The notes below the pieces were generated by a model. That model worked only from the letters and a program-made list of their open reading frames with translations, was not told the DNA's origin and did no database searches. Shown here in pieces: positions 27,093-36,761 of a stretch of 64,000 nucleotides of DNA; position 1 is the stretch's first letter; every line of letters starts with the position of its first letter. The stretch spans positions 1,240,001 to 1,304,000 of the forward strand of contig NZ_VAWF01000001.1 of NCBI RefSeq assembly GCF_005869845.1. Reading direction: 5' to 3'. Origin of the DNA: Fodinibius saliphilus. Lineage in GTDB: Bacteria > Bacteroidota > Rhodothermia > Balneolales > Balneolaceae. The position numbers were made by a program, and so were the translations under genes.

Positions 27093-28316
27093 TTACTCGT
27101 ATCGTAAACTTTCGATAGGATCAAGCTGTGCCGCTTTATAAGCGGGATAAACCCCGAATAACAATCCAATTACAAACATCCCCATAAAACCAGTTACTAC
27201 AGCCCAAATAGGTACTACAGGTTCGGTTTCAATCCAAAGTGCCATTCCATTACCAGCCAATACACCAAGTATAATACCGATAAGTCCCCCCAGCTGGCAG
27301 ATAAAAATCGTTTCTGCCAAAAATTGTGAAACAATGGCTTTTTTTGTGGCACCAACTGCTTTTCGAATTCCAATCTCACGGGTCCGTTCGGTAACCGACA
27401 CCAACATAATATTCATAACCCCGATGCCCGCCCCAAAGAGCGTAATTCCACCAATAATAAAACCTACGGCATAAAGGATAAAGGTGAACTGATCAAAGGT
27501 TCCGGCCAGCGTATCATTGGTTTCTATTTCAAAATCATTTTCCATTCCCGGTGCCACTCTGCGAACCACACGCATTATACCGGTCACTTCATCTATGGTT
27601 GCGTCAATCAAATCCATCGCCGGGGCCTTTACCATAATATCAATATTACGATCTCCTCCATAGACATTTAATGCCGTCGTATATGGAATAATGACCATCT
27701 CATCCATCGACTGCCCCATAATACTCCCTTTGCTATCTAAAGCCCCAATAACCTGGTATCGGTGACCGGCAATGCGAATACCTTTTCCTATGGGATGCTC
27801 ATTTTTAAACAGTTTATCTCGAATATCTTTTCCAATAATTGCATAGGGGCGTCGGTATTGTATATCCTCTGAAGAAAAATTACGTCCATCTTTTAAATCA
27901 TAGGCATTATTGTCTAGATAATTTTCATTACTACCAATAATTCGCACCGTAGGATCGGTCTCCTCATCCTCATAAACCACTTTGGTATAATCAAAGGTTT
28001 CATCGGGACTCATTTTTTTACCCAATCGCATCTGCTCCTGCAGTTCTTCAGCTATATCGAAGGTAATATCTTCCCGATTTCTTTTACTCCGATCACTTTC
28101 ACCAATCTGGACAGACGGTGTTCGTGAAACATTCACTACATCCCCGCCCATAATACTCATGGTATTCTGGAAGAAGTTATCCAGCACGGCAACAGCCGTT
28201 GTTGAAACGATCACAGAGAATACTCCTACCACCAAGGCTAATAAGGTAAGCGAGGAGCGTAACTTATTTGCCCATAGCGAATCGAGAGCCTGTTTAAATA
28301 CCTCTATTAAGTTCAT
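27093..28316 (-). CDS. MacB-type ABC transporter permease (second of two)
   Basis: A 407-residue FtsX-like permease. It has one N-terminal helix (about 20-45), a periplasmic MacB-like domain (about 46-265), and three C-terminal helices (about 280-400). Conserved tail features are GIGVMNIMLVSVTERTREIGIRKAVGA and PAYKAAQLDPIESLRYE. It begins 1 bp after the first permease stop. The pair is related but divergent, which suggests a heterodimer rather than a homodimer. It lacks a fused ATPase; the ATPase at 21020 is the likely motor. Confidence 0.9.
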   Translation of the reverse strand: MNLIEVFKQALDSLWANKLRSSLTLLALVVGVFSVIVSTTAVAVLDNFFQNTMSIMGGDVVNVSRTPSVQIGESDRSKRNREDITFDIAEELQEQMRLGKKMSPDETFDYTKVVYEDEETDPTVRIIGSNENYLDNNAYDLKDGRNFSSEDIQYRRPYAIIGKDIRDKLFKNEHPIGKGIRIAGHRYQVIGALDSKGSIMGQSMDEMVIIPYTTALNVYGGDRNIDIMVKAPAMDLIDATIDEVTGIMRVVRRVAPGMENDFEIETNDTLAGTFDQFTFILYAVGFIIGGITLFGAGIGVMNIMLVSVTERTREIGIRKAVGATKKAIVSQFLAETIFICQLGGLIGIILGVLAGNGMALWIETEPVVPIWAVVTGFMGMFVIGLLFGVYPAYKAAQLDPIESLRYE

Positions 28317-28317
28317 A

Positions 28318-29559
28318 CTATTCGTACCTCAATGATTCTATAGGATCTGATTTTGCAGCCTTGTAAGCAGGGATAAAACCAAATACCAATCCAACCAGAG
28401 AGCATAGTATAAAAGCTGAGAATACCACACTCAGATCGATACTAGCTATAAAAAGCTGGTTCAGTAACAAGCTCAGGGGATAAGAAATTGCCAGCCCTAT
28501 CAAACCTCCCAACAAACACATAACCACCGCCTCAATTAAAAACTGGTAGAGAATTTCCCACGCCTTAGCCCCCACCGCCTTTCTGATTCCAATTTCTTTG
28601 GTCCTCTCACGTACTGATACAAACATAATATTCATCACACCTATACCCCCGATAATAAGTGATAAAGCCGTCAAGGCTCCACCTACGATATAAAGACCGG
28701 TTTTAAAAGACTCCAGCTGTGCTTTAAAGGCCTGTGGTTTATTAATCGAAAAATCATTTTCCTCTGTAGCTTCTAAACCACGAATACGCCTCATAATACC
28801 TTCAACTTCATATTCTCCTTCCTTCATGATTTCCTCATTAGGAAACTTCACCGCCAACTGGATACCGCTACGTAATCCGTATATCTGTCCGTAAACTGTA
28901 ATAGGGGTTATCGCCCGACGATCCATATCTGCCAATCCCAAAAACTTTCCTTGTTTCTCCAAAATACCTATTACAGTAAACTCTTGTCCACTAATACGTA
29001 TTTCTTTGCCTAAAGGGGTTCCCCGTTCAAACAATTTATCTGCCAACGTAGCACCCAGTACAGTCACCTTTTGACCTCGGCGAACCTCTTCAGTAGTAAA
29101 CACTCTTCCTTGTTCGACATCCAATCCAGCTGTATCAAAATATTTTTGCGTAACCCCAGCTAAAAACACCCCCTCTGTACTGGTATCTTTATACCGTATT
29201 GTTGCAGATTGTGCAACCGTTGCCGATACTTCAGAAGCTAACCTGCTGGCCTCCTTAATTTCTTCAACATAATCCAGCTTCATATCGCGCCGGTTCCGGT
29301 ATTCCCACCATTTATAATCAGGACCGCGATTCCAAGGTTGGGTCTCCACATAAATAACATTCTGTCCCATCATGGCCATGCTTTTATCGAACTCGGAGTC
29401 CATCCCATTACTGACCGCATTCATCAGTGTTACCATCACAATACCGATAATAATACAGAGTGTTGTAAGAACTGATCGCGTTTTATTAATCCTTAATGCA
29501 TTTAAAGAAATTTTTAACCCTTCCCAGCTACTATTGATAAATCGATTTAATCTGGACAT
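28318..29559 (-). CDS. MacB-type ABC transporter permease (first of two)
   Basis: A 413-residue FtsX-like permease with the same plan as the next gene: N-terminal helix (about 25-50), periplasmic domain, then three helices from about 285. GGIGVMNIMFVSVRERTKEIGIRKAVGAKAWE and PAYKAAKSDPIESLRYE mark the family ends. It heads the minus-strand run that ends at 21020; the divergent bshB1 gene lies 144 bp away. Homologous MacB systems export antibiotics, siderophores, peptides or lipoproteins; the substrate here is open. Confidence 0.9.
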   Translation of the reverse strand: MSRLNRFINSSWEGLKISLNALRINKTRSVLTTLCIIIGIVMVTLMNAVSNGMDSEFDKSMAMMGQNVIYVETQPWNRGPDYKWWEYRNRRDMKLDYVEEIKEASRLASEVSATVAQSATIRYKDTSTEGVFLAGVTQKYFDTAGLDVEQGRVFTTEEVRRGQKVTVLGATLADKLFERGTPLGKEIRISGQEFTVIGILEKQGKFLGLADMDRRAITPITVYGQIYGLRSGIQLAVKFPNEEIMKEGEYEVEGIMRRIRGLEATEENDFSINKPQAFKAQLESFKTGLYIVGGALTALSLIIGGIGVMNIMFVSVRERTKEIGIRKAVGAKAWEILYQFLIEAVVMCLLGGLIGLAISYPLSLLLNQLFIASIDLSVVFSAFILCSLVGLVFGFIPAYKAAKSDPIESLRYE

Positions 29560-29703
29560 TTCCTCTTGTTATTTTCTTTGACAATAGCCTCAATACGATA
29601 TATAAACAAAATCGTTTCACTTAATTTATAATGCATAGTATAATTTTAATGATCCCACAATTTTAAGCTATATTGTACCGAAAAATAACCTGACAAAACT
29701 TTT

Positions 29704-30447
29704 ATGAAACTCGACGTACTAGCGCTTTCTGCACATCCCGATGATACCGAACTTTGCTGTGGCGGTACTCTTGCTGCCCTTGTTAGACAAGGTCGAAAAG
29801 TAGGTGTCATAGATTTTACTCGTGGTGAAATGGGCAGCCGTGGCACTCCCGAAACACGACTTCAGGAAGCTTCAGAAGCAGCAAAAATTATTGGGGTATC
29901 AGTTCGTGAGAACCTAGGATTACCAGACACCCAGCTCGAAAGCACGAGAGAATATCAGAAAAAGATTATACAAAAAATTCGAACCCACCGTCCTCATATC
30001 TGCTTTATTGGGGCGCCTTCAGACCGCCACCCCGATCACGGTAATGCTACTCAATTGGCTCTGGATTCCATTTTCTTCAGTGGATTGACTAAAATTGAAA
30101 CTGTCGATACCGACGGTAATCCCCAAGAGCGTTGGCGCCCATCGCATGTACTTCACTTTATGCAAGATCGGCCCTTTGAACCCGACCTGGTCTTTGATAT
30201 CTCCGACACTTTTGAGATAAAGAAAGAAGCACTGCTCGCTTTTAAAACGCAGTTTAATGTTCAAAATCCTACAGAAGAACCGGGAACCTATATTTCCAAC
30301 GAACAGTTCTTTGAAGGCATTGAAGCACGTGCCCAACATTATGGACATTTAATTGGTGCTACCTATGGTGAACCGTTTAAGTACCACAACGGCCCCATAC
30401 CGATGGCTGCATTCAATGACTTATTTGAGACAAGTCCTCAGCGATAG
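29704..30447 (+). CDS. bshB1: Bacillithiol biosynthesis deacetylase BshB1
   Basis: A 247-residue PIG-L-type zinc deacetylase. The zinc motif AHPDDTE begins at residue 10 (His11, Asp14) and the second motif DRHPDHGNA holds His109 and His112. The pattern DFTRGEMGSRGTPETRLQEA and a C-terminal EGIEARAQHYGHLIGATYGEPF are distinctive of BshB1, which deacetylates N-acetylglucosaminyl malate in bacillithiol synthesis. This points to bacillithiol as the low-molecular-weight thiol; bshA and bshC are not in the window. The gene is divergent from the exporter run. Confidence 0.92.
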   Translation: MKLDVLALSAHPDDTELCCGGTLAALVRQGRKVGVIDFTRGEMGSRGTPETRLQEASEAAKIIGVSVRENLGLPDTQLESTREYQKKIIQKIRTHRPHICFIGAPSDRHPDHGNATQLALDSIFFSGLTKIETVDTDGNPQERWRPSHVLHFMQDRPFEPDLVFDISDTFEIKKEALLAFKTQFNVQNPTEEPGTYISNEQFFEGIEARAQHYGHLIGATYGEPFKYHNGPIPMAAFNDLFETSPQR

Positions 30448-30462
30448 AATGGGTCAAGGTTT

Positions 30463-31302
30463 CTAGGTGATATCTCTTTTTTCTTTATAAGGGGTATCAA
30501 TTTCACCTTCTTCAAAATAATTACTGATTTCTTTAAGTAAGAAATCGTGCATAACGGGATTACCCGCAACAATTCGTTCACCAAATAGCCAGTCATCACC
30601 CCCTTGCCAGTCAGAAACCTTACCTCCAGCTTCTTTAACGATAAGCGCTGCTGCTGCCACATCCCACGGGTTTAGTGCATATTCATAGAATCCGTCAAAG
30701 CGCCCACTTGCAACACAGCACAGATCATACGAAGCGGCACCCGGTCGTCTTACCCCTCGTATATTGTCCATCAACATGCGAAAAAACTTCAGGTAGTTGT
30801 CCACTAAACTCATATCGTTATAGGGGAAACCTGTGCCAACCAACGCATCTTTGGGATCACTAAGCTTTGATACTGTAATGGGATTGCCATCCAGATATGC
30901 CCCCTTGCCCGCTAAAGCAGTAAATATTTCTCCCCCCGATACTTCAAGTACAACAGCCATCTTCGGCTCTTTTTGTTCCCAAAGGGCTATTGAAACACAA
31001 TAAACCGGAAATCCATGTGTAAAGTTAGTGGTTCCGTCAATAGGATCCACAAGCCAAGTTCGTTCTTCAGGTAATCGCAGCTCTCCTCCCGTTTCCTCGG
31101 CAAGGATATGATCATCCGGAAATTCCTTCTCTATTACAGAAAGCACCTTTTGTTCCGCTTTTATATCCACCTCGGTAACCAAGTCATTCTTCCCCTTATA
31201 ATCCACTGAAAAATTACGGTCGCGCTGGTATTTTTTAATAATTTCAGCAGCTGACTTTGCTGCTTGCTTAGCAATATTTAGCTCAGCTGTGTAGTTAGAC
31301 AT
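30463..31302 (-). CDS. suhB: Inositol monophosphatase family protein (SuhB-like)
   Basis: A 279-residue magnesium-dependent phosphatase. Metal-site motifs are present in order: the Glu in ILAEETGGE, WLVDPIDGTTNFTHGFP with its DPIDGT, and NPWDVAAAALIVKEAGG. The family covers inositol-1-phosphatase, fructose-1,6-bisphosphatase and SuhB-like enzymes; in bacteria they often supply inositol or act with RNA polymerase. The lysine-rich C-terminal tail is a little longer than usual. It follows dnaG on the same strand (gap 34 bp) and ends 15 bp from the convergent bshB1. Confidence 0.88.
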   Translation of the reverse strand: MSNYTAELNIAKQAAKSAAEIIKKYQRDRNFSVDYKGKNDLVTEVDIKAEQKVLSVIEKEFPDDHILAEETGGELRLPEERTWLVDPIDGTTNFTHGFPVYCVSIALWEQKEPKMAVVLEVSGGEIFTALAGKGAYLDGNPITVSKLSDPKDALVGTGFPYNDMSLVDNYLKFFRMLMDNIRGVRRPGAASYDLCCVASGRFDGFYEYALNPWDVAAAALIVKEAGGKVSDWQGGDDWLFGERIVAGNPVMHDFLLKEISNYFEEGEIDTPYKEKRDIT

Positions 31303-31336
31303 GAGTTTTTTGGTTTAAAAATAAAATTAGAGTGGC

Positions 31337-33382
31337 TTATTCCCGTTCATGCTTCATTTTATATTCAAATACTTTGTCTGATACTTTTTTGGCAGCATCA
31401 GAATCCGGATCAGGGAAGAGTTCATCAATGGGTGATTGCTGTAAGAGCGATCGCTGACGCCCTGCTTCTTTCATCGCCTTCATCACTTTTTTTCGTTGTT
31501 CTTTATCTACAGCATTATACCTTTTGTACAGGTCTACCTGCAAGCGGTCAAGATAATGAATTTTAAGGGCTTTCATTGCCCCTTTCGCTGTCCGGTATGG
31601 ATTTTTATCCTTTTGATATTTCACACCTACCATTTCGTGATGTCGTTCACTCACCGTATGCTCATCTATCACAATTTCCCCTATTAATTTGGGGTAGGGA
31701 TGCTCCCGGGCTGCATAAGCTTCAACGGAAACTTCCTTTTCTTCTTTATAACGTTCAATAATATCTTCATAAAACTGCCTGAGTTGCTTATCCTCAAACT
31801 GTGTTTCATTACAGTACGAGCCGATATAATCAATCATATCCCGATCATAAACTAACATGAGACGAATAAGCTCTTTTTCATAGTTAGGCCGCTTCTGGGG
31901 TTGTTTGGGGGCTCTTCTTTGGGCAGCACTGGGCTTACGCTGCTCATTAAACCCTACCGTATGTGGACGTGGGGCCTGCGGTCGCTGCCCCTGACCATCT
32001 GTTTCCTGATCTCTTCTGCGAGCTTCTCGTTCTCTGCGACGCTGCTCCCGTTTTTTAGCTTTTTTGCGTTCTTCTTTAAGTCTACTATTTATTTTCCCCA
32101 GCTCATCAAAAAGAGCTCGATCACCAATTTTCGAAACCTTATTAAGTTTCTGTACTTCTACTTCTTGTTTTATCTGATCGGGAATATGAGCAATAGACTC
32201 AAGGATTTCTGTAACGACCTTATCTTTTTCCTCATTCCATCGCCCTGAGCTTCTGGCCTTATGCACCGTATAATCAAGAAATCCTTCCGATTCGTCCTTC
32301 TTGAGTTCGCGAAAGGCCTCTTTGCCAAACTGTCTCACAAAAGAATCGGGGTCTTCTCCTTCAGGCAACTCCAGCAGTTTTACGTCCATTCCTTCATGCA
32401 ATGCAATATTGATACCGCGCTTCATTGCCCGTTTCCCGGCCGAATCAGAATCATAGATCATCGTAATCGTATCTCCATAACGATGCAACAGCTTCATCTG
32501 ATCAGGCGTCAACGATGTTCCGCTGGAGGCAGCTACATTATTTATACCTGCCTGCTGTAATGAAATAACATCTGTATATCCCTCTACTAAGATAACTTCA
32601 TTCTTTTTACGGATATCATTTTTAGCAAAATTGATACCATAGAGTACCTTGCTCTTATTATATACTTTTGTCTGAGGTGAATTGATATACTTAGCAGCCT
32701 TTTTCTTACCTAAAATGCGACCCGCATAAGCAATAACTTTACCCGAGGGATTAAAAATCGGGAACATCAATCGCCCACGAAAAGCATCATAAAAACCATC
32801 ATCGCGCTTACTGGGTTTTATAAGCCCGGCCTCCAGCAGGTACTCCTCATTAATTCCTGAATCAATGGCCGTCTTGTAGAGTTTCTCACCATCAGGTGGT
32901 GCATATCCCAACCCGTACTTTTTAATAATCTGGCGATTATAGCCCCTCTTCTGGAGATAGTCGCGAGCCTTTTTGGCTTGATCAGTTTCCATCAGATGCC
33001 GAAAAAAGAACACACCCGCATATTTAAGAGCGTGATAAATCCCCTCTCTCAGATTATGTTCTTCTGTAAGTTCTTCTTCGTCTTCTTCGGGTAGGGATAC
33101 ACCGTATCGATCAGCAAGCGAGCGCATGGCTTCAACAAAACCTACCCCTTCCATCTCCATCACAAAATTGAAGACATCCCCGGACTCGCCACATCCAAAA
33201 CATTTGTAAATACCCAGATCAGGAGTCACATGAAATGAAGGTGTGTTCTCATCATGAAAAGGACAAAGCCCTTTCCAACTGCGTCCGGAACGCTTCAATT
33301 TAACATAGTCTTCGACTACTTCGACGATATCCGCCGCTCCGCGCACTTCTTCTTTTTTTTCATCTGGAATCATTGTTGCCAT
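31337..33382 (-). CDS. dnaG: DNA primase
   Basis: A 681-residue DnaG that makes RNA primers for replication. The N-terminal zinc domain has CPFHDENTPSFHV and YKCFGCGESGDVFNFV (Cys-His-Cys-Cys). The Toprim core shows VILVEGYTDVISL and MIYDSDSAGKRAM with the metal-binding acidic residues. The C-terminal helicase-binding part is linked by a long basic, Arg/Lys/Gln/Pro-rich stretch (about residues 430-505), larger than in E. coli. An alternative start is Met4. A divergent sucD gene lies 212 bp away. The rpoD gene often seen next to dnaG is absent here. Confidence 0.95.
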   Translation of the reverse strand: MATMIPDEKKEEVRGAADIVEVVEDYVKLKRSGRSWKGLCPFHDENTPSFHVTPDLGIYKCFGCGESGDVFNFVMEMEGVGFVEAMRSLADRYGVSLPEEDEEELTEEHNLREGIYHALKYAGVFFFRHLMETDQAKKARDYLQKRGYNRQIIKKYGLGYAPPDGEKLYKTAIDSGINEEYLLEAGLIKPSKRDDGFYDAFRGRLMFPIFNPSGKVIAYAGRILGKKKAAKYINSPQTKVYNKSKVLYGINFAKNDIRKKNEVILVEGYTDVISLQQAGINNVAASSGTSLTPDQMKLLHRYGDTITMIYDSDSAGKRAMKRGINIALHEGMDVKLLELPEGEDPDSFVRQFGKEAFRELKKDESEGFLDYTVHKARSSGRWNEEKDKVVTEILESIAHIPDQIKQEVEVQKLNKVSKIGDRALFDELGKINSRLKEERKKAKKREQRRREREARRRDQETDGQGQRPQAPRPHTVGFNEQRKPSAAQRRAPKQPQKRPNYEKELIRLMLVYDRDMIDYIGSYCNETQFEDKQLRQFYEDIIERYKEEKEVSVEAYAAREHPYPKLIGEIVIDEHTVSERHHEMVGVKYQKDKNPYRTAKGAMKALKIHYLDRLQVDLYKRYNAVDKEQRKKVMKAMKEAGRQRSLLQQSPIDELFPDPDSDAAKKVSDKVFEYKMKHERE

Positions 33383-33516
33383 AGCAGTGAAATGATAACA
33401 GAATTACGAATGATAATCATCCTGCTATTTGGGGAATAGGAAGAAAAACTGGCTGTTAACGGATAAATTTTAGTCATTCCAGAGCATTCTATTCAAAATT
33501 ATTTTTTATCAGCTGT

Positions 33517-33524
33517 TATCTTTG
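33517..33524 (+). promoter_or_regulatory. Candidate -7 promoter element of sucD
   Basis: TATCTTTG fits TAnnTTTG and lies about 70 bp before the sucD start in the dnaG-sucD gap. No good TTG box is visible at about -33, so this is a partial match. Confidence 0.3.
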
Positions 33525-33594
33525 CCAAATCATGATGATGTCGGTATATTCCGTCCGACTTACGAAAATCATTTAACTTAATTTAGAAAAGTTC

Positions 33595-34470
33595 ATGAGC
33601 GTACTTGTAGGGAATGATACTCGACTAGTTGTACAAGGAATTACAGGCAGCGAAGGCAGCTTCCATGCTGAGCAGATGATAGAATACGGCACTAATGTAG
33701 TAGCCGGTGTTACCCCCGGAAAAGGTGGGCAAACACATCACGATCTGCCGGTTTATAACACGGTAGCTGACGCTGTAGAAAAAGAAGATGCTAACACTTC
33801 GGTTATTTTTGTACCGCCTGCATTCGCCGGTGATGCAATTTCGGAAGCCGCTTTTGCCGGTATTGAAGTTATCATCTGTATTACAGAAGGTATTCCGGTT
33901 AAAGATATGGTTGTAGCCAAGCAGATCGTTGATAGTCATGATGCTACGCTTGTCGGACCCAACTGCCCCGGTGTAATCACTCCCGGCGAAGCGAAAATCG
34001 GTATTATGCCCGGCAACATTTTTACGCCCGGCAAAGTAGGACTGATATCACGCTCAGGAACACTCACCTATGAAGCTGTTGATCAGCTCACGAAAGCAGA
34101 CTTGGGACAAAGTACTGCTATCGGTATTGGCGGTGATCCTGTAATTGGCACCACACATACCGATGCCGTGAAACTCTTTGAAAATGACGATGACACTGAA
34201 GCCATTGTTCTGATTGGTGAAATTGGTGGAACAGCTGAAGAAGAAGCAGCCGCTTATATCGAAGAAAATGTTGATAAACCGGTTGTTGCATTTATTGCCG
34301 GAAGCACAGCACCTCCCGGCCGACGAATGGGCCACGCCGGTGCTATTATTTCTGGCGGCGAAGGTGGAGCTGATGCCAAGAAAGAGGCACTGCGTAATGC
34401 TGGAGTTACTGTAGTAGACAGTCCTGCTGAAATCGGGATTACGCTCAAAAACCTTTTAGAAACAGCCTAA
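33595..34470 (+). CDS. sucD: Succinate-CoA ligase (ADP/GDP-forming), alpha subunit
   Basis: A 291-residue alpha subunit of succinyl-CoA synthetase, the TCA step that makes ATP or GTP. The CoA-binding Rossmann domain starts [13 protein letters not shown], and the conserved [24 protein letters not shown] follows. The phosphorylated active-site His is in [13 protein letters not shown] (about residue 246). The beta subunit gene sucC is not adjacent, so the two subunits are encoded separately. A terminator follows. An operon with dnaG is excluded by opposite strands. Confidence 0.94.
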   Translation: MSVLVGNDTRLVVQGITGSEGSFHAEQMIEYGTNVVAGVTPGKGGQTHHDLPVYNTVADAVEKEDANTSVIFVPPAFAGDAISEAAFAGIEVIICITEGIPVKDMVVAKQIVDSHDATLVGPNCPGVITPGEAKIGIMPGNIFTPGKVGLISRSGTLTYEAVDQLTKADLGQSTAIGIGGDPVIGTTHTDAVKLFENDDDTEAIVLIGEIGGTAEEEAAAYIEENVDKPVVAFIAGSTAPPGRRMGHAGAIISGGEGGADAKKEALRNAGVTVVDSPAEIGITLKNLLETA

Positions 34471-34481
34471 TACCCTATTTT

Positions 34482-34519
34482 AACTGATCCGATCACTCTC
34501 AAATGGTCGGATCAGTTTT
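34482..34519 (+). terminator. Rho-independent terminator of sucD
   Basis: AACTGATCCGA (34482-34492) pairs with TCGGATCAGTT (34507-34517) around a 14-base loop with extra pairing, and is followed by TTAT. It lies 12 bp after sucD. Confidence 0.8.
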
Positions 34520-34555
34520 ATAATACCCATATTCAAGTAAGTAAGCCTTCCGACT

Positions 34556-34735
34556 ATGCATTACCTTATCTTTGGATTTGCCATCGGTACTTTCGTATGC
34601 GGGCTTATTGAACATTTCCACAAACCAGATGAGTCAGGCTGGATAAAACCCTCTTACCTTTTTGCCTTAAGTGGTGCCATATTCTTAGTCTTTATCTATG
34701 TAGCCTGGCCCCTGCTTATTCAGGTCTTTTCTTAA
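34556..34735 (+). CDS. Small membrane protein, 59 residues
   Basis: A short open frame begins ATG CAT TAC and ends TAA at 34733-34735, giving a protein with two hydrophobic segments (about 2-17 and 34-56) joined by a charged loop EHFHKPDESGWIKPS. The hydrophobic pattern and length suit a real two-helix membrane protein, and it lies between sucD's terminator and a convergent flavoprotein gene with no overlap. No family is recognised. The start lacks a clear ribosome site, so confidence is modest. Confidence 0.5.
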   Translation: MHYLIFGFAIGTFVCGLIEHFHKPDESGWIKPSYLFALSGAIFLVFIYVAWPLLIQVFS

Positions 34736-34775
34736 TTCCCCTTTTCGCGAGATCTAAGTCTTCCCCAGCCATTTA

Positions 34776-36254
34776 TTATACAATTCTATCGGGATCGCTG
34801 AAATCGGGAACCTCTCCACGATAGCCAAATATTTTTTTGACAAGTTTCACCTGCCATTCCGATTGATTCTTGATATACCATTGATCAGCAGCACGCCGAG
34901 CTCCGAGCCCATAAGTTGGATACGGATGTATCGTATCCGCAAAATTTCGTAGTGAAATCCCATTTTTCATTGCCAGAGCATATTCTGAAATAAGCTCCCC
35001 TGCATGAGCCCCATAAATACTGACCCCATAAATTTTCCCATCCCATTTTCTTGCATGGATTTTGATGAGTCCTTCTTCTTCTGAATCGGTTAGTGCGCGG
35101 TCAATTTTTGAAAAGGGGAAACGATAGGTTTCATAGCTTGTTCCCTCTAGTTGGAGCTGCTTTTCTGTGGCTCCTACATGACCTAATTCCGGATCGGTAT
35201 AGGTAACCCAAGGTACATGATCCACATCAATCTTCATAGGAAATTTCAATAACGCATTGGTAGTAGCCATTTTAGCCATATGCTCACTCATATGAGTAAG
35301 CTGATACCGCCCTGTAATATCTCCACAGGCATAAATATGAGATTGATTAGTACGACACTTTTCATTTACTTCAATGCCGTCAGCCGAATATTTGATACCC
35401 GCTTCATCCAACCCCAAACCATTAATATTCGGACTCCTTCCTGTGGCCATCAATAGCTGATCTCCTGTAATTTCTTTCAGCCCCCCATCTGATGATATTA
35501 TTGCCGTTACTCCGTTTTTACTACTAACTTTTTTTACTTCTACTCCCAGCTCAAAGATAATACCTTCACTTTCAAGTTTTTCACGCAACATGGCAGCTAA
35601 TTCGGGATCATCGTTCAACATAATACGATCTGCCATATCAATAACTGTTACCTGGGTCCCCAACCGATTCATTGCCTGGGCCATCTCTGTACCAATGGGC
35701 CCTGCCCCGATAATGATCATTTTTTCAGACAAATTTTCAATCTCAAAAAGGGATTCATTTGTCAGATAAGGCACTTCATCAATACCATCAATGGGCGGAA
35801 CCAATGCACTGGCACCTGCACAAATGATAAAGTACCGTGAAGACACTTCCCGAACGGTGCCATCTGAGTAATCTATTTCTATATTATGATTATCTGTGAA
35901 CTTTGCAGAACCTGGTACCACCTCAATACCCATATCCTCAAATATTACCGGATCATCAGCATCCTCATAGATCTTTTGCCGGGTTTCATGTACATGTTCA
36001 ATTACATTTTGAAAATTGATTTCTGGTTCCTGGTCTATCAAACCGTAGTTGCTTGCTTCCCGAATTTTCTGAGCCACTTTACCGGCTTTAAGCAAAACCT
36101 TACTGGGCACACAACCCGTCCATGTACAATCCCCCCCCAATCGATTCTGTTCTACCATCATTGTTTTAGCTCCAAAGTTAGCAGCAATGCCTGAAGCCGT
36201 AAGACCTGCAGCCCCACCACCGATAATAATTGCGTCGAAATCGTATTTACTCAT
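34776..36254 (-). CDS. Pyridine nucleotide-disulfide oxidoreductase, mercuric-reductase-like
   Basis: A 492-residue FAD- and NAD(P)H-dependent oxidoreductase. It has the FAD motif AIIIGGGAAGLTASGIAANFGA, the redox disulfide in GGDCTWTGCVPSKVLL, the NAD motif MIIIGAGPIGTEMAQAMNRLG, the second FAD motif HIYACGDITGRYQLTHMSEH and the dimer interface domain with IHPYPTYGLG. The C-terminus carries no vicinal Cys pair and there is no N-terminal metal-binding domain, so mercury reduction is unlikely. It may reduce a disulfide such as bacillithiol disulfide or another thiol, which is only a guess. It overlaps the upstream membrane-protein gene by 8 bp. Confidence 0.82.
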   Translation of the reverse strand: MSKYDFDAIIIGGGAAGLTASGIAANFGAKTMMVEQNRLGGDCTWTGCVPSKVLLKAGKVAQKIREASNYGLIDQEPEINFQNVIEHVHETRQKIYEDADDPVIFEDMGIEVVPGSAKFTDNHNIEIDYSDGTVREVSSRYFIICAGASALVPPIDGIDEVPYLTNESLFEIENLSEKMIIIGAGPIGTEMAQAMNRLGTQVTVIDMADRIMLNDDPELAAMLREKLESEGIIFELGVEVKKVSSKNGVTAIISSDGGLKEITGDQLLMATGRSPNINGLGLDEAGIKYSADGIEVNEKCRTNQSHIYACGDITGRYQLTHMSEHMAKMATTNALLKFPMKIDVDHVPWVTYTDPELGHVGATEKQLQLEGTSYETYRFPFSKIDRALTDSEEEGLIKIHARKWDGKIYGVSIYGAHAGELISEYALAMKNGISLRNFADTIHPYPTYGLGARRAADQWYIKNQSEWQVKLVKKIFGYRGEVPDFSDPDRIV

Positions 36255-36600
36255 CTGTAGATTGTTCCTGATTAATATCTTTTATACGCTTTTTAACATT
36301 CGTATACGTTGAATACACTCCACACAGTACCATCAATAATACAATTCCATATACCCACCACGGAACATTTTGTCCCACAACAATTAAATATAGGTATGCT
36401 GATATAAAAAAGAAGGTAGCCAAAAGCGAAGGTAGAACTATTGATTTTTGCAGCCGATAGTTTCTCACTAACCATCCGATGCTTAGTGAGAAAAATGGAA
36501 TAGCACCTATATAAATACTGCCAAAAATAATGGGATTTACACCATACTGCTGTCCAAGTCCAAAAAACCATACTTTTACTAACTCTAAATAATCTGCCAT
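36247..36600 (-). CDS. Small three-helix membrane protein
   Basis: A 117-residue protein with three membrane helices (about residues 22-43, 51-71 and 78-98) and a charged C-terminal tail KKRIKDINQEQSTDE. Its stop codon overlaps the start of the flavoprotein gene by 8 bp, so the two are translationally coupled. I do not recognise the family. Members of this gene pair may share a redox or membrane task, but nothing in the sequence says which. Confidence 0.65.
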   Translation of the reverse strand: MADYLELVKVWFFGLGQQYGVNPIIFGSIYIGAIPFFSLSIGWLVRNYRLQKSIVLPSLLATFFFISAYLYLIVVGQNVPWWVYGIVLLMVLCGVYSTYTNVKKRIKDINQEQSTDE

Positions 36601-36761
36601 TAAATCACGGATATGAATTTCTATTTCTTAACTGAATGCAACAAACTTACAAACCTTACCTTCATAACGCCTCCAGACTAAGAATTAAAATATCTTTTTA
36701 CTTCCTCCAGTTTGGCAGGCTTGGATTAATAACATAACTTTATACCGAATAAATTCAGTTC

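Noticed and set aside
34776-36254. Mercury resistance operon (merA)
   Set aside because: The flavoprotein lacks the N-terminal metal-binding domain and the C-terminal Cys pair, and no merR or merT is nearby.
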